NCBI RefSeq assembly: GCF_042453785.1
Contig: NC_091671.1
Location: forward strand, 31,649,001 to 31,713,000
Length of the DNA stretch: 64,000 nucleotides
Source of the DNA: Malus domestica
Taxonomy: Eukaryota; Streptophyta; Magnoliopsida; Rosales; Rosaceae
Direction: 5' to 3'
Part shown: positions 1 through 12,102 of the stretch, one piece after another
Layout of the letters: each line of letters begins with the position of its first letter
How positions within the stretch are numbered: position 1 is the stretch's first letter
Program-made: the position numbers and the translations under genes
Notes under the pieces: generated by a model
Database searches by the model: none
The model's input: the letters and a program-made list of their open reading frames with translations, nothing else
What the model was told of the DNA's origin: nothing

Positions 1-157
1 GAACTGTTCCCCGATAATCAAATTGGACACTGAAATGCATCAATATGCCTCCCAAACTCAGTGATTATGCATCAATGTACCCCACGGCATCTGATCCATT
101 AGTTTTTCACTTAAAAATTGTCATGCAGCAAGCACATAATGTAATTTCAGGGGTAGA
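1..157. other. unassigned sequence left of chimera copy 1
   Basis: No coding potential is seen. The motif gcatcaat occurs twice about 30 bases apart, followed by C-rich stretches, as in a decayed repeat. If the formin gene extends to the left, this is intronic. Confidence 0.3.
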
Positions 158-253
158 ACGTTGAAATGAAGGAAAACTTATTTATTGATATCCCCGATAA
201 GCTACAAATATGTACATATACATGAGTCAAAATAAGCACACAAGAGGGAGCCT

Positions 254-934
254 TCACAAAGGTTGCTTAGGAGAAGTCTCAGCAGTCGGTAGAGCCCCAG
301 AAAGAGAAGGCACCGGAGGGGGATCATTTGGAGCCTCAGTACTGGACAGAACCCTAGAAGGAGGAGGCATCAGAGGTTGATCATTTGGAGCTTCATTACG
401 CGGTACAGCCCCAGAAGACGAAGGCAATAAATGCCTTTGGAACAAACCCACAAATCTCTGATGATCAAGTAAAACCTGACCATCAGTTTCCTTCATCTGG
501 TCAAGCTTCCTCTTCATGTTTGTAGCATAGTCATGTGCGAGCCGGTGCAACTGTTTATTCTCATGCTTGAGCCCTCTAATCTCCTGTTTGAGACTCATCA
601 CTTCAGCCGCCAATGATTCAACTTGGCGGGTTCGAGCAAATAGGCGTTGGGCCATATTAGACACAGAACCTGCACACTGAACACTGAGAGCCAGCGAATC
701 CTTAACAGCTAACTCATCAGACCGTTTGGAAAGTAGTCTGTTATCTTTGGGAGTGAGAAGGTTCCTGGCCACCACCGCAGCGGTCATATCATTCTTCATC
801 ACGGAATCCCCAACGGTAAGAGGACCAGTAGGGGAGACAAAGGATGGGCGCCATATGTTGTCTGGAGAAGGCGGGGCTGCCTCTTCAACAAGGTTCAAGT
901 CAAAACGACGGTCGGAGGGGCCAGACATTTTCAA
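254..934 (-). CDS. antisense ORF of Tat-like element, copy 1 (226 aa)
   Basis: An uninterrupted 226-residue ORF runs opposite to the inferred element direction. The middle (about residues 95-150) is heptad-rich and should form a coiled coil, with segments such as VESLAAEVMSLKQEIRGLKH. The C-terminal third is rich in Pro and Ser with two near-repeats around EAPNDQPLMPPP and EAPNDPPPVPSL. No catalytic motif is visible. The copy at 19800-20480 is the same length with about ten substitutions and no stop. Its position before tandem repeats and LTR-like sequence matches the antisense ORFs of plant Tat/Ogre-type elements, whose function is unknown. It is element-derived, not a host gene. Confidence 0.6.
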   Translation of the reverse strand: MKMSGPSDRRFDLNLVEEAAPPSPDNIWRPSFVSPTGPLTVGDSVMKNDMTAAVVARNLLTPKDNRLLSKRSDELAVKDSLALSVQCAGSVSNMAQRLFARTRQVESLAAEVMSLKQEIRGLKHENKQLHRLAHDYATNMKRKLDQMKETDGQVLLDHQRFVGLFQRHLLPSSSGAVPRNEAPNDQPLMPPPSRVLSSTEAPNDPPPVPSLSGALPTAETSPKQPL

Positions 935-1039
935 AGGTGTTGAAGAGAGAAGAGGTCGGACAAATCAAGATCTTAGAAGTGCAAGAATGAAGCTTCTACT
1001 GGTGGAGATTCAAGTGTGCTTTGGAACTTAATGCCAGCC

Positions 1040-2960
1040 CCTATAAAAAATCTGCACTCGACGAAGCTTCAGAAATCGAAGAGGCGCCTGCTCAGAAATT
1101 GAAGAGGCGTTTGCTTTCTCAAAAGCTGGGCTGCTTAGAGATCACGAGGGTTGATCTCAGAAATCGAAGAGGCGTTTGCTTTCTCAAAAGTTGGGCTGCT
1201 CAAAGACCACGAAGGCCGATCTCAAAAATTGAAGAGGCGCTCGCTTTCTCAAAAGCTGGGCTCCCCAGAGACCACGAGGGCCGATCTCAGAAATCGAAGA
1301 GGCACCTACTTTTCCAGCCTTTTCCAGCCTTGTCAGCACCTGTCACACGCACACTCAGTTTTGCGGAAATTATGGGCATTCTGTCAAAGACTCTGACCAA
1401 GAAGGGTAAAAGAATAGCAAAGAAACAGCACTAACAAAGTTTAGACCCATAAATTTTGAAGGTCTAGCTACCATATTATTACCCACAAGGGTAAAGGAAC
1501 AGTACCACTGCTGGATAATTGGAAAGTCCCTGTGTGTCAACCTCTGTGCTTCGTGGCAAGGTAGACTAGCAAACATGCCCAACCTTTACTCACATTCGAG
1601 AAAACACTCCCAATAAGATTGCTTGCTCCAAAATCGAAGAGGCACCGTCCTCCGAATCTCGAGAGCCAGACTCCCAACATGACTACTTTCTTAAAAATCG
1701 AGGAGAGGGTAAAGGAACAGTACCATTGCTGGATAATTGGAAAGTCTTTGTGTGTCAACCTCTGTGCTTCGTGGCAAGGTAGACTAGCAAACATGCCCAA
1801 CCTTTACTCACATTCGAGAAAACACTCCCAACAAGATTGCTTGCTCCAAAATCGAAGAGGCACCGCCCTCCGAATCTCGAGAGCCAGACTCCCAACATGA
1901 TTACTTTCTCAAAAATCGAAGAGACACTGCTCCCCGAATCTCGAGAGCCAGACCCCCAGCATGATTGCTTTCTCAAAAATCGATGAGGCATCGTTCTCCG
2001 AATCAATTGAAGAGGCGCTCGCTTTCTCAAAAGCTGGGCTGCTCAGAGACCACGAGGGCCGATCTCAGAAATCGAAGAGGCACCTACTTTTCTAGCCTTG
2101 TCAGCACCTGTCACACGCACACTCAGCTTTGCAGAAATTATGGGCATTCTGTCGAAGACTTCTGGTGAAGTAGAAAGCACATGAATCTTACTGTTCAATC
2201 ACCCACTTCCCACACGCAACAATAGCTCATGGGTACCACAAATAACTTTGCCAAAGTTCTCTGCCAAAGTTGAGCACGTGAAGCTTGCAGCTCCCACTAC
2301 ATCGCTCTAACCAAGAAAGGTAAAAGAATAGCAAAGAAACAGCACTAACAAAAGTTTAGACACATAAATTTTGAAGGTCTAGCTACCATATTATTACCCA
2401 CAACTGTAAAGGAACAGTACCACTGCTGGATAATTGAAAAGTCCCTGTGTGTCAACCTCTGTGCTTCGTGGCAAGGTAGACTAGCAAACATGCCCAACCT
2501 TTACTCACATTCGAGAAAACACTCCCAATAAGATTGCTTGCTCCAAAATCGAAGAGGCACCGTCCTCCGAATCTCGAGAGCCAGACTCCCAACATGACTA
2601 CTTTCTCAAAATCGAAGAGAGGGTAAAGGAACAGTACCATTGCTGGATAATTGGAAAGTCCCTGTGTGTCAACCTTTGTGCTTCGTGGCAAGGTAGACTA
2701 GCAAACATGCCCAACCTTTACTCACATTCGAGACAACACTCCCAACAAGATTGCTTGCTCCAAAATCGAAGAGGCACCGCCCTCCGAATCTCGAGAGCTA
2801 GACTCCCATCATGATTACTTTCTCAAAAATCGAAGAGACACTGCTCTCCGAATCTCGAGAGTCATACCCCCAGCATGATTGCTTTCTCAAAAATCGAAGA
2901 GGCATCGTTCTCCGAATCTCGAGAGCCAGATACCACAGACCACTTTTTCAAAGTGCTCTG
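1040..2960. repeat. tandem-repeat block of chimera copy 1
   Basis: Two kinds of unit are interleaved. One of about 60-66 bp carries the phrase aaatcgaagaggc followed by tttctcaaaagctgggct. The other, about 218 bp, starts gggtaaaggaacagtacc, with starts near 1488, 1708, 2405 and 2624. A segment with the phrase acctgtcacacgcacactc appears near 1336 and again near 2107, showing a larger duplication absent from copy 2. Such expansions are typical of the 3-prime untranslated region of Tat/Ogre-type gypsy elements. Short ORFs across it are artefacts of the repetition. Confidence 0.85.
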
Positions 2961-4325
2961 ACAGAGTTAAAACATGTGAAACTGACAGCTCCCACTACCG
3001 TGCTATGACCAAGCAGGGTAAAGGAATAGCATTACTACTTGTTGTTAGGGAGACTCCTATATATGTCGACCTCCATCCCCAACGGACAGGCAGACCTGCA
3101 AAAATGCTCAACCCTTCATCATATCTGAGAGGGCACTCCCAACGAAGCCTTTCGAAATATTCAGCTTTCTTTCCCCCCGATAATACCTCTGCAAACAAGC
3201 TATACTAGAGCAAGAATATCTCATATCATCAGGGTTAAAAGCAAGAGTATCCCATATCATGCTTTTTCCCTGTCTTTTCTTTTGGCCTTGTTTTTACCTG
3301 CAAGACAAGGAGAAAGAGAGCAATCAGTCAGCACTTGGAATCAAGCTTCCAGCCAGGAACTGACTGCCTGGAACCCCTTACCTGATTACTTACCTGGCAT
3401 TGCTCTCGAGTACTCATCTTCAACATCTTATGTTTCCAGGGAAGATTCCGCATCTGCTTGAGGAACAGATAGGGCAAGTGCGAAGGATACAAGGAAGCAT
3501 GTGGAGACAAGCGTAACAGCACACGTGCCGATACATTCATTACTCTGTCAAAAGCAAAAGTATCCCATATCAGCAGGGTGGAACGTACTCTAGATTTGAT
3601 GGACTTGTTTTGACCCTCAAATTCTTCAGTCGGCCTTATACTCTGGAGGAAACCAGAAAACCCTCCAGCTCAGTTCAAGAATAAGCCTGTGGAAAGTTAC
3701 TTCTTCAAAAGCAAAAGTATCTCATATCATCTCTTCTCATTTTTCTTCTCTTTATCCTTCATGCTGCTGCAAGATGGGGAGAAGGTGAACAATCAGTCGG
3801 AGCTCTGATTGCTTACCTTGTCTGTCACCTCTTTCAGCAGACCCCCTAGCTCGGCGACTTGGGGGACTCCTACTACATGGTTTGTATCGCGCTTGACCAA
3901 GCCTGAAACTACAAGTAAGCTTCAAGTGAAATTGATACATTACCTTGTGCATCTCCACCAGTTAAAGATACCACCCCTGGATGGAGGAAGAGTACTTCCA
4001 GAGAAGATGCCACATCTACCTATGAGACAGATAAGGCAAGTCAAGACGACACCACACTCCGATACTTAGAAGTTTCGTGATTACGAGATCATTCTCTCAC
4101 AATATTTCCTAATTTCATTTGTACTAAATCATTCACTAGTACTCACTAAATGAGAGCTTGAACCTATGTACTTGTGTAAACCCTTCACAATTAATGAGAA
4201 CTCTTCTATTCCGTGGACGTAGCCAATCTGGGTGAATCACGTACATCTTGTGTTTGCTTTCCTATCTCTATCCATTTATATACTTATCCACACTAATGAC
4301 CGGAGCAATCTAGCGAAGATCACAA
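2961..4325 (+). mobile_element. gypsy LTR-like terminal portion, copy 1
   Basis: This non-coding stretch is closely matched by 21960-23357. Its right part has the look of a gypsy R/U5 region, with ccgtggacgtagccaatctg and gaccggagcaatctagcg before the sequence turns into LINE sequence. The usual primer-binding site that would follow such an LTR is absent because the LINE segment begins instead. I cannot fix the left edge of an LTR here. Confidence 0.45.
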
Positions 4326-4942
4326 AAAGCGATCGTTTTCGCTACCTAGGATCTATCTTGCAAGAGAACGGAGAATTAGATGGAGATCTCAACCATAGAA
4401 TACGAGCTGGATGGAAAGAGTGCATCCGGCGTGTTGTGTGACCGTCGTAGGCCACTGAAGCTCAAGGGAAAATTTTATAGGACGGCAATAAGGCTAGTGA
4501 TGTTGTATGGCACAGAATGTTGGGTGGTGAAGCATCAACACGTACACAAAATGGGTGTAGCGGAGATGAGGATGCTTCGTGGGATGTGTGGGCACACGAG
4601 AAAGGATAAGATTGGGAATGAGGATATCCGAGGTAAAGTAGGAGTAGCCGAAATTGTAGGAAATATGAGAGAAAATCGGCTCCGGTGATTTTGAACATGT
4701 GCAAAGAAGGCCGACTGACGCTCCGGTTCGAAGATGTGACTACGGGACAGAGGTCCAGGGCCGAAGGGGTAGAGGAAGACCTAGGACAACTTTGGAAGAG
4801 ACTCTAAGAAAAGACTTAGAGTACTTGGATCTAACGGAGGACATGACACAAAACCGAGCGCAATGGCGTTCTAGGATTCATATAGCCGACCCCACTTAGT
4901 GGGAAAAGGCTTTGTTGTTGTTGTTGTTGTTGTTGGTTGAAA
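4326..4942 (+). pseudogene. RTE LINE reverse transcriptase 3-prime end, copy 1 (broken)
   Basis: Translated pieces match the C-terminal end of plant RTE reverse transcriptase proteins: SDRFRYLGSILQENGELDGD, LYGTECWVVKHQHVHKMG, RRGRGRPRTTLEETLRKD and WRSRIHIADPT. The reading is broken by a frameshift near 4415, by a TGG-to-TGA stop at 4686-4688 and by a further frameshift just after. The same Trp-to-stop change is present in copy 2 at 23724-23726 but not in the RTE piece at 18.7-19.5 kb. The end is phrase cttagtgggaaaaggcttt plus eight GTT units, the trinucleotide tail typical of plant RTE elements. Confidence 0.85.
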
Positions 4943-5501
4943 GTAGTAGAATGGTATATTAGACCCTAAATTGAAGATTTACAAAGAACATATCTGTCTC
5001 TTTTTCGCCCCTCCTCTCTATCTCCCTTTTTCTCTCCTCTTGCTCTTCCCCCTCTAATATATAGTCAATGTACTCTAACATGCTAAACAAACGTTACAAA
5101 AAACCTAATTGAACTAATTAACCATGTAATCAAACACTGTAGACTAAGAATAACATAAACTACCAAACATGCTTATCTACTGTAGGACTTCAAAGCATTG
5201 TTTTTGAAACCCATAAGTGAAAACTGCCCTCAATATTTGGTCATCCGCTTTGCATGTGATCGATTTGAACAGGAATTGAAGGATCAGAAGTTTGGAGCCA
5301 CCTTTATGCATGGTACAAGACTTTGAGGGTCACATTGATGCAATTGAAAGTTGGGGGGCCACTTTGTTTATGGGAACATCTTCTCAAAATTCTTGAGGGA
5401 ACATCTTGTCTGACTAATAGAATAACATATAAATAATTCTTAATAAAGACCGTTTATACAGTGAGCCATTAACATACGTATAACTTTCTTAATTGGATCA
5501 G
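4943..5501. other. non-coding, probably formin intron
   Basis: No coding sequence is seen. A pyrimidine-rich stretch at about 4998-5060 is followed by AT-rich sequence, and the segment ends with a good 3-prime splice site (ttggatcag) before the formin exon at 5502. Confidence 0.5.
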
Positions 5502-7751
5502 GAAATGAGCTTCCATCAGAATTCTTAGAAACCTTGTTGAAGATGGCACCAACTCAAGAAGAAGAACTAAAGCTTAGACTGTTCAATGGTCCACTTTCTC
5601 AACTTGGGCCTGCTGAGCGGTTCCTGAAAGCCTTGATTGACATCCCATTTGCTTTTAAGCGATTGGAAGCATTACTTTTTATGTGCACTCTTCAGGAGGA
5701 GGCTACTCACCTTAAAGAGTCTTTCGAGACCTTAGAGGTACTGTGTTTCTGAATTCCATCATTTATATGATTTTGCGTGTCATAGCTCATCTACGCATGC
5801 TTTTACTTTTCTTAGATTAACTTATACTTGTTCAGAGTGCTAAAAAGAATTAATATAGCTACCTAAATTATGTTTATACAACTTAACAAACAATTAAACA
5901 TAGAACACAGTGCAGATCTATGTTAAGCTAACATCGTATGTTCTCCTACTCTACACAAAGACAGTCTTTTGGGCTATGCGAATTATCAGTTGATAATGGA
6001 GAATGCACACCCTTTGTTTGAAAACCTAAACCGATAAAGAGCCAAATGCCAATCGCAAAAGAAAAATATACAGTTGAAATAGCATGAATAAGTCTGATGT
6101 AACAGGAGAAAATGAATGCCATGATTGCAAAGTACAGATGGGATTGGTTGCCACTATGCACATGTGTTGAGAACTTTATGTAGTGGCAGACCTGTGGTTG
6201 CTTTTATTTCTGGTGGGGTTTGGACCCCGACTCTTGCTTTACTTCATCTACAAGCTCTAATGATAAATGTCCCATGACTGCTATTTCTCCTTTGATGAGA
6301 CTGCTGAAGAGATTGGAAAATGTTCGCAGATATTTTGTACGGTCTGCTTATGGTTGAAGTTCACATCACTTCTGCGATGACGAGTTTATTCAGATTTCAT
6401 TTTTATATTGCTAATGATATTCGCATGTTGAAGCAAAGGACAGTATCATATTAAAACTATCTGTTAGATAGCTTTCTTGAGGCAAAACGATATCATATCT
6501 ATTAGATAGCTTAGGCTTAGTCATATCAGCAAAGCTGAAGGCTCAAATGCCGCAGACCATACTGTCCTTGGGACTTCAGATATGGTATCTATCTGCATCT
6601 CGGGGACTCCTGGAGATATGGTATCTATCTGCATCTGGGGGAGACTCCTGGAGATAATCTGGCATGAGGGTGTATACGAATGTACTTTTACAGCATATAT
6701 AAAAAATGTCTATCAGTTTATATTAAAATGGGGTGCAGTTCTTGTTGTTGTAACCTATCATTTTTTTGTATGTGCATGACATTGTCTGCGAGCGTTTTTT
6801 GGTCCATATCTTGAAACGTTGCTATAAAAAATATCTAAATCATATGGCACCTCATTTCTACGGCAGGTTGCATGTAAGGAACTGAGAAGCAGCCGGCTTT
6901 TCCTCAAGCTTTTAGAAGCTGTTCTTAAAACTGGAAATCGCATGAATGACGGAACATTTCGTGGTGGAGCACAAGCATTCAAACTTGACACACTCTTGAA
7001 ATTGTCAGATGTTAAAGGAATAGATGGCAAGACAACGCTTTTGCACTTTGTTGTTCAGGAAATAATCCGCTCTGAGGGTGTCAGAGCTGCTCGTACAGCA
7101 AAAGAGAGCAGGAGTTTCTCTAGCGTCAAAACAGATGATCTCCTTGAGGACACTTCCAACGAAACAGAAGAACAAGAACACTATCGCAGTCTTGGACTTG
7201 AGAAAGTTTCAGGTTTAAGCAATGAACTTGAGAATGTTAGAAAAGCATCTGTTTTGGATGCTGAAAGCTTAACAGGAACTGTTGCCAAACTTGGTCATTC
7301 GCTGATAAAGACCCGGGACTTCCTGAACACGGACATGAAAGATTCAGGGGAAGATAGTGAGTTCCATGAAACGCTGAAGAGTTTTGTGCAGAATGCTGAG
7401 GTTGATATCACGGGTCTCCTCGAGGAAGAAAAGAGAATCATGGCTCTGGTGAAGAGCACCGGTGACTACTTTCATGGGAATGCAGGGAAGGATGAAGGCT
7501 TACGACTGTTTATTATTGTCCGAGATTTTCTAATAATGCTAGATAAGGTTTGTAGAGAGGTAAGATTGACACCAAAAAAGTCGACAAAAGTTCAGAAAAA
7601 AGAGACATCTTCCTCAGATCCCCGCCAGCCTTCAACAATGCCATCTGCCTCCGATCTTCGGCAGCCTCCTTCTCCTGATCTTCATAAGCGGCTTTTCCCG
7701 GCAATCCAAGATCGACGAATGGATAATTCTAGTTCAGATGATGAAAGTTAA
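5502..7751 (+). CDS. formin-like protein, C-terminal FH2 exons (5-prime exons outside window)
   Basis: Two coding exons, 5502-5737 and 6867-7751, join in frame (FETLE then VACKELRSSR). They encode the second half of an FH2 domain, the actin-nucleating and barbed-end-capping domain of formins. Diagnostic phrases are LETLLKMAPTQEEELKLRLF, DIPFAFKRLEALLF, FLKLLEAVLKTGNRMNDGT, AFKLDTLLKLSDVKGIDGKT and LLHFVVQEIIRSEG. The FH2 end is near LRLFIIVRDFLIMLDKVC, followed by a Ser/Pro-rich tail ending SSSDDES. Plant class I formins usually have a long first exon with signal peptide, membrane span and Pro-rich FH1; none of that is in the window, so the gene is either cut by the window edge or 5-prime truncated. 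The upstream intron would be over 5.5 kb because it holds the chimera. No stop or frameshift is seen in either exon. Confidence 0.9.
5738..6866 (+). other. formin intron with 36-bp tandem duplication
   Basis: The intron has GT at 5738 and AG at 6865-6866. At about 6579-6650 a 36-bp unit beginning gatatggtatctatctgc is present twice in tandem. No other structure is apparent. Confidence 0.7.
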
Positions 7752-8400
7752 TTGATTTTATTTGGAGAAGGTATGTTCTAAACCTAGTTGAAGAAAGATA
7801 ACCTCTCTTATATTGTATAGAGGTTCAATCCATGTGTGCGCGCATGTGCAATTTAATTAGTAAAAAAGCGAGTTAAGGATACCAAATAAGAAATTCTTGT
7901 CTTTGCATCTTCTCAGGTGACCATCACTGTACAATCTCGACAACAGATGCTTTCGTGGTTCTTCTCAAGATGTTATCCATATCCACTGATCACAGAAGGA
8001 TTAGTGAAAGGGAGTTAGAGTTGAGCCTGCGGACTATGCCCTTCTCTTCGCAGTGGAATTTCACTGGATTGAACCTACGGTCGCTTTGGAAGGTACCTCC
8101 GGTGATGTTTGACACCTACTCATGGCTGGCTGTGTACATCAATGACTGCTCACTGATCAGGCGGACGACAGGACTAGAGTCGCAGAACACCAATACTATA
8201 CAGAACTGTGGCTGGTCATCATTCAAAAGGCGAACAATTTCTTGAGCGATTGTAACTACTGGACCTAACATCGCGATAGTACAGCAACCTTCGTTGTAAA
8301 TTGGTGTCCTGTTGAGAATGAACTCGTGACAAAACAACGTTATTGCCTTCAGAATGCCCAACGTCCGCAGCAGCGATTTAAACTAAGTGATTTTTCCTAT
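7752..8400 (+). other. formin 3-prime untranslated and flanking sequence
   Basis: After the TAA at 7749-7751 there is no continuing formin frame. A possible 3-prime-UTR intron lies between ggagaag|gtatgt (about 7776) and ttctcag|gtgacc (about 7917). Short ORFs on both strands at 7955-8361 show no family motif that I recognise. Confidence 0.4.
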
Positions 8401-9054
8401 TTTTTGTTCTTCCACCTATCATTATTTGTATTTTTTTTTTTTGTTCATAATTTTGACCTTTTGGGAGTGAAAGGTGTAGCAAGGTAGTTTTGTTACGTAT
8501 AGAATTGTTCAATTTACTCTTGGGAATGAAGTTTACTGTCGAGAGAATGCTTGTAAGGAACGATCTCTTGGTAAGTCCCTAAATTCATTAAAAATTGCTA
8601 ATTTCATCCCTACTATTATATCCAAAGTTATTTTATCAAAATTTTCGTCAACCTAAGTCACTTAGCAAACTCTAGAGTGTGATAATGTCATTTTAATTTA
8701 CCCTCCGATGTTAATTTACACTATTTCTTATGAAAAATTACAAATTTACCCTTCAAAGTTAATTCCATACACTATTTCTTTATGAAAAACTACCAATCTA
8801 CCCTTTAATGTGTATCATATGCAAGTAACATGACTTAAATTGACGAAAAATTGAATATAGTAGTTTAGAATATAATATTAAGGATTAAATTGGTAGTTCA
8901 CCCTATTATATAATCACGTGACCAACTTGACGACGTGAAGAGTGATGAGGAGAGCCATGACTCCTCAATTTCTTTGATGCATGTGCCATTTTTTTCAATT
9001 AAAAATAAAAAATGACAAGAATACCCTAAATTATAAAGCAGCAGTACTTATTAT
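8401..9054. other. AT-rich non-coding sequence
   Basis: There is a T run at 8432-8441 and two imperfect copies of a roughly 60-bp unit at about 8690-8815, containing cactatttctt and tttaccctt. No gene is seen. Confidence 0.4.
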
Positions 9055-9215
9055 AATGTCATTTAGTATTATAGTTTAGTAGTATATATCTCCACTTGTA
9101 AGTGAGAGATCTTAGGTTCGATTCTTGCTAAAGACGAATTGCTAACCTATTATGAGACTAAGCCCACCATTTCTTCCTTACTATAGAAAATATTGTTGGT
9201 TAAAAAAAAATAGGA
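9055..9215 (+). mobile_element. tRNA-derived SINE
   Basis: A pol III box A match (TAGTTTAGTAG, 9072-9082) and a box B match (GGTTCGATTCT, 9115-9125) lie about 33 bp apart. Downstream are the phrase gagactaagcccacc and an A run (about 9200-9208). This arrangement is that of a tRNA-derived SINE, and the body resembles a repeat common in Rosaceae (recall, not searched). Exact ends and target duplication were not resolved. Confidence 0.6.
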
Positions 9216-9354
9216 GGCGACGTATCCTGATATGAATCTTTAAGGTATACAATTATAAGTGCATCAAGATACAAGTTTGAAAGATGCACATTTCTTTAAT
9301 ATGCCTTCCTAGTATAATTGGCATCACCATGATTACTCGGTACTAATAATTATG

Positions 9355-9626
9355 TGTTATAAATAGGCAAAAGTTAGAGAGATAACATTTGCTAGGGACA
9401 AAAGCGAGGCTGTTGCAATATATTACACTAACACAAAATGATTGCAGATAAGAGAGAAATAGGAGGATACTGAAAATGTTCTAACTTTTCTTTCTTTCTC
9501 ACTCTATATATTTTTGAACACTCGTAATGCTCTATATATAGAGCAAATACTTTGAAACCAAACAAATTATACTATTAAGCTTGTGAAAAGTTTACTGTAT
9601 GCATGTGGGCATACATACTCACTACA
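9355..9626 (-). repeat. copia-1 3-prime LTR
   Basis: It matches 15407-15685 closely, sharing ataaataggcaaaagttag and caaacaaattatactatt. It starts tgttat and ends ctaca on the plus strand. The adjacent ctcccccttgg (9627-9637) is a purine-rich tract on the element strand. Confidence 0.85.
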
Positions 9627-10225
9627 CTCCCCCTTGGATGCCCACATATTAACATCAGTTGCCTCGTTAAAACCTTACTTGGAAAAAACCCAGTGGGAAA
9701 AAAAACCATAGCGAAGGAAAAAGAGTACAACTTTATCCGGATTGTTGATATGGTGTTAAGCATGCTTATGTTGCCTCGTTAAAACCTTGATAAAAAAACC
9801 CAGTGGGGAAAATCCTAATCGAAGGAAAAAGAGTACAACATGCATGTATCATGGATGCTTCCCCTAAATTGTATCTCCCCCTGATTCCTCATTCTTCAAA
9901 TTTGTAAGCTGACGTAATCGGATTCTCTGCACCGTAATCCGATTCTCTGCACTAACTTCTAAAATGTGCACTTTGGTATAGATTTGGTGAACATGTCTGC
10001 TAAATTTTCATTGGAACAGATTTGTTTGACTTCAATAACTTTAGCCTTCTGAAGCTTATGTGCACTAAAAAATCTTAGAGATATGTGTTTAGTCTTATCA
10101 CCCTTGATAAATCATTCCTTCATCTTGGCGACACATGCTGCATTATCTTCATGGATGACAGTTGGAGCGTCTGTCTTTGAAGGTAGACCACATGAATTCT
10201 GGATGTGATGGATCATTGATCTTAA

Positions 10226-11866
10226 CTAAGAACATTCACGACTTGCTTCATGTAAAACAATTATTTCTGAGTGATTGGAAGATGTAGCAACTAACGTTTG
10301 CTTCGTTGATCGCCATGAAATTGCAGTATCCCCATTAGTGAATACATATCCATTTTGTGAGCATGCTTTATGCGGATCGGAAAGAAAATCAGCATCTGCG
10401 TATCCAACAAGGATCTGGTCATTTGTGGGCTTGTCTGAGTAGAAGAGACCCATATCTGTTGTCCCATGAATGTATCGTAGAACATCTTTGACTCCCTTCC
10501 AATGACGAATTGTTGGAGCAGAGCTATACTTGGCTAACAAGTTAACTAAAAAAGCTATATCTGGTCTAATACATTGTGCTAAATACAATAAAGCACCTAT
10601 TGCGCTCAAATATGGTACTTCTGAACCAAGGACCAGTTCATCATCTTTTTTTGAACGGAATGGATCTTTCTTAATGTCCAAAGAATGAACGACCATTGGG
10701 GTGCTAAGTGGATAAGTCTTGTCCATGCCAAATTGTTTCAGTAATTTTTCAATGTAAGCTGATTGATGGACCAAAATTCCATTAGCACAATGCTCGATCT
10801 GCAGGCCGAGACAATATTTTGTTTTCCCAAGTTCTTTCATTTCAAATTCGTTTTTCAGATATTCAACAATTTTATTGAGCTCTTCAGGGGTTCCAACTAG
10901 GTACATATCATCGACAAATACTGTCATTATAGCAAATCCAGTATTTGATTTCTTAATGAACACACAAGGGCAGATGACATTTTTGATATATCCTTCTTTG
11001 ATCAAATACTCATTGAGACGATTATATCACATTCGTCCAGATTGTTTTAGCCCATATAGTTAATTTGATTGAGAACATACCGCGTGGTTTGTTAGTTGCT
11101 TCAGGCAACTTAAATCTTTCTGGGACTTTCATATATATGTCAATATCTAATTCTCCATATAGATACGCGGTGATCACATCCATAAGTCGCATGTCAAGTT
11201 TTTTTTTGAAATCATCAAACTTATTAAGTAACGGAACGTAATTGCATCCACTACAGAAGATTATGTCTCTTCATAATAAATTTCAGGTCTTTGTGAAAAA
11301 CCTTGTGCAACGAGTCGTGCTTTATATCTTGCAATCTCGTTTTTTCTCGTTGCGTTTCCTTGTGAATACCCATTTGTAACCTATGGGGTTCACACCAGGC
11401 GGGTTTGGACTACTGGTCCAAAAACACTTTGTCTTTCCAAGGAATTTAATTTTGCATGGATTGCATCTTTCCACTTAGGCCAACCATGTCTCTGCTTACA
11501 TTCATCAACAGAGCGGGGCTCAATGTCATCACTTAATATAATTTCAGTGGCTATTGCAAATGCAAACATATCGTCGATGATTATTTTATTTCGATCCCAC
11601 AATTCATTAGTACATTCATAATTTATGGATATTTCTTTACTTTCATGTACTTCTGTCTCTTCAGGGACATGTGTCTCATCAAAGACATTTTCTTTTTTTA
11701 GAAGTATAGAATCATGAATTGTGGATTTATCATTCATTTTCTTTTCCCGAATGATTTCATTTGGGTTCAACTGTGCCCTCATATTTCTCTTTTGAGGGGC
11801 TGAATTTTTTGAACGTGGAGGTCTACCACGCTTCAGGTATGCACTGAATGAATCATTTGCTGCCAC
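10226..11866 (-). pseudogene. copia-1 reverse transcriptase / RNase H
   Basis: The frame at 10226-11005 gives the C-terminal part of a copia reverse transcriptase with the catalytic FVDDM motif, then the RNase H signature region GYADADFLSDPHKA and TLVATSSNHSEI. The frame at 11390-11866 gives the connecting region upstream of the RT (DDIEPRSVDECKQRHGWPKW). The two are separated by about 400 bp of broken RT sequence, so no complete polyprotein can be made. Confidence 0.85.
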
Positions 11867-12102
11867 TTTATTTTATCCAACAGGTACATCAATTCTTGCA
11901 GGTGCATTTGCAGCTGGTATATGTGACTTTGTCACTTTCGAAGCATCATTAAATGTATATGGCATTTGATTAGCAATACCTTGAAGATGAACGATCATTT
12001 TCATTTCATTTTCACATTAAGTGTTTCATGGATCAAAATGAGATAAGGTGGGAACAACACATGTCAGCTCTTGCCGTTCTTCTGAAACGATCTTTTCTCC
12101 CT

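Larger units (their letters stand above)
158..4942 (+). mobile_element. Tat-like gypsy / RTE LINE chimeric element, copy 1
   Basis: In order, the unit holds an antisense 226-codon ORF, a long tandem-repeat block, a segment resembling the end of a gypsy LTR, and the 3-prime end of an RTE-clade LINE with a (GTT)n tail. The same order and the same gypsy-to-RTE junction recur at 19.55-23.97 kb. A 7-bp repeat, gttgaaa, lies at 160-166 and again just after the tail at 4936-4942. It could be a target-site duplication, but copy 2 carries the same bases at its matching position, so this is uncertain. Gypsy Tat elements are known to carry antisense ORFs and tandem repeats between pol and the 3-prime LTR; assignment to that lineage is by this architecture. 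The insertion lies upstream of formin exons and is probably in a formin intron. Confidence 0.7.

Noticed and set aside
30..110. Apparent inverted similarity between 30-110 and about 5280-5370 (gcatcaat and C-rich phrases)
   Set aside because: The match is short and broken; not enough to call an inverted-repeat element around the chimera.
1021..3008. ORFs with repeated RNRRG, KSKRH and LKRRSLSQKLG phrases
   Set aside because: They are translations of the 63-bp and 218-bp tandem units in several frames, with no conserved frame between copies.
7955..8361. Opposing ORFs of 96 and 81 codons after the formin gene
   Set aside because: Neither has a recognisable domain. The minus frame has a phrase like CDSSPVVRLISEQ that faintly recalls plant RNase H-like domains, but the match is too weak to call.
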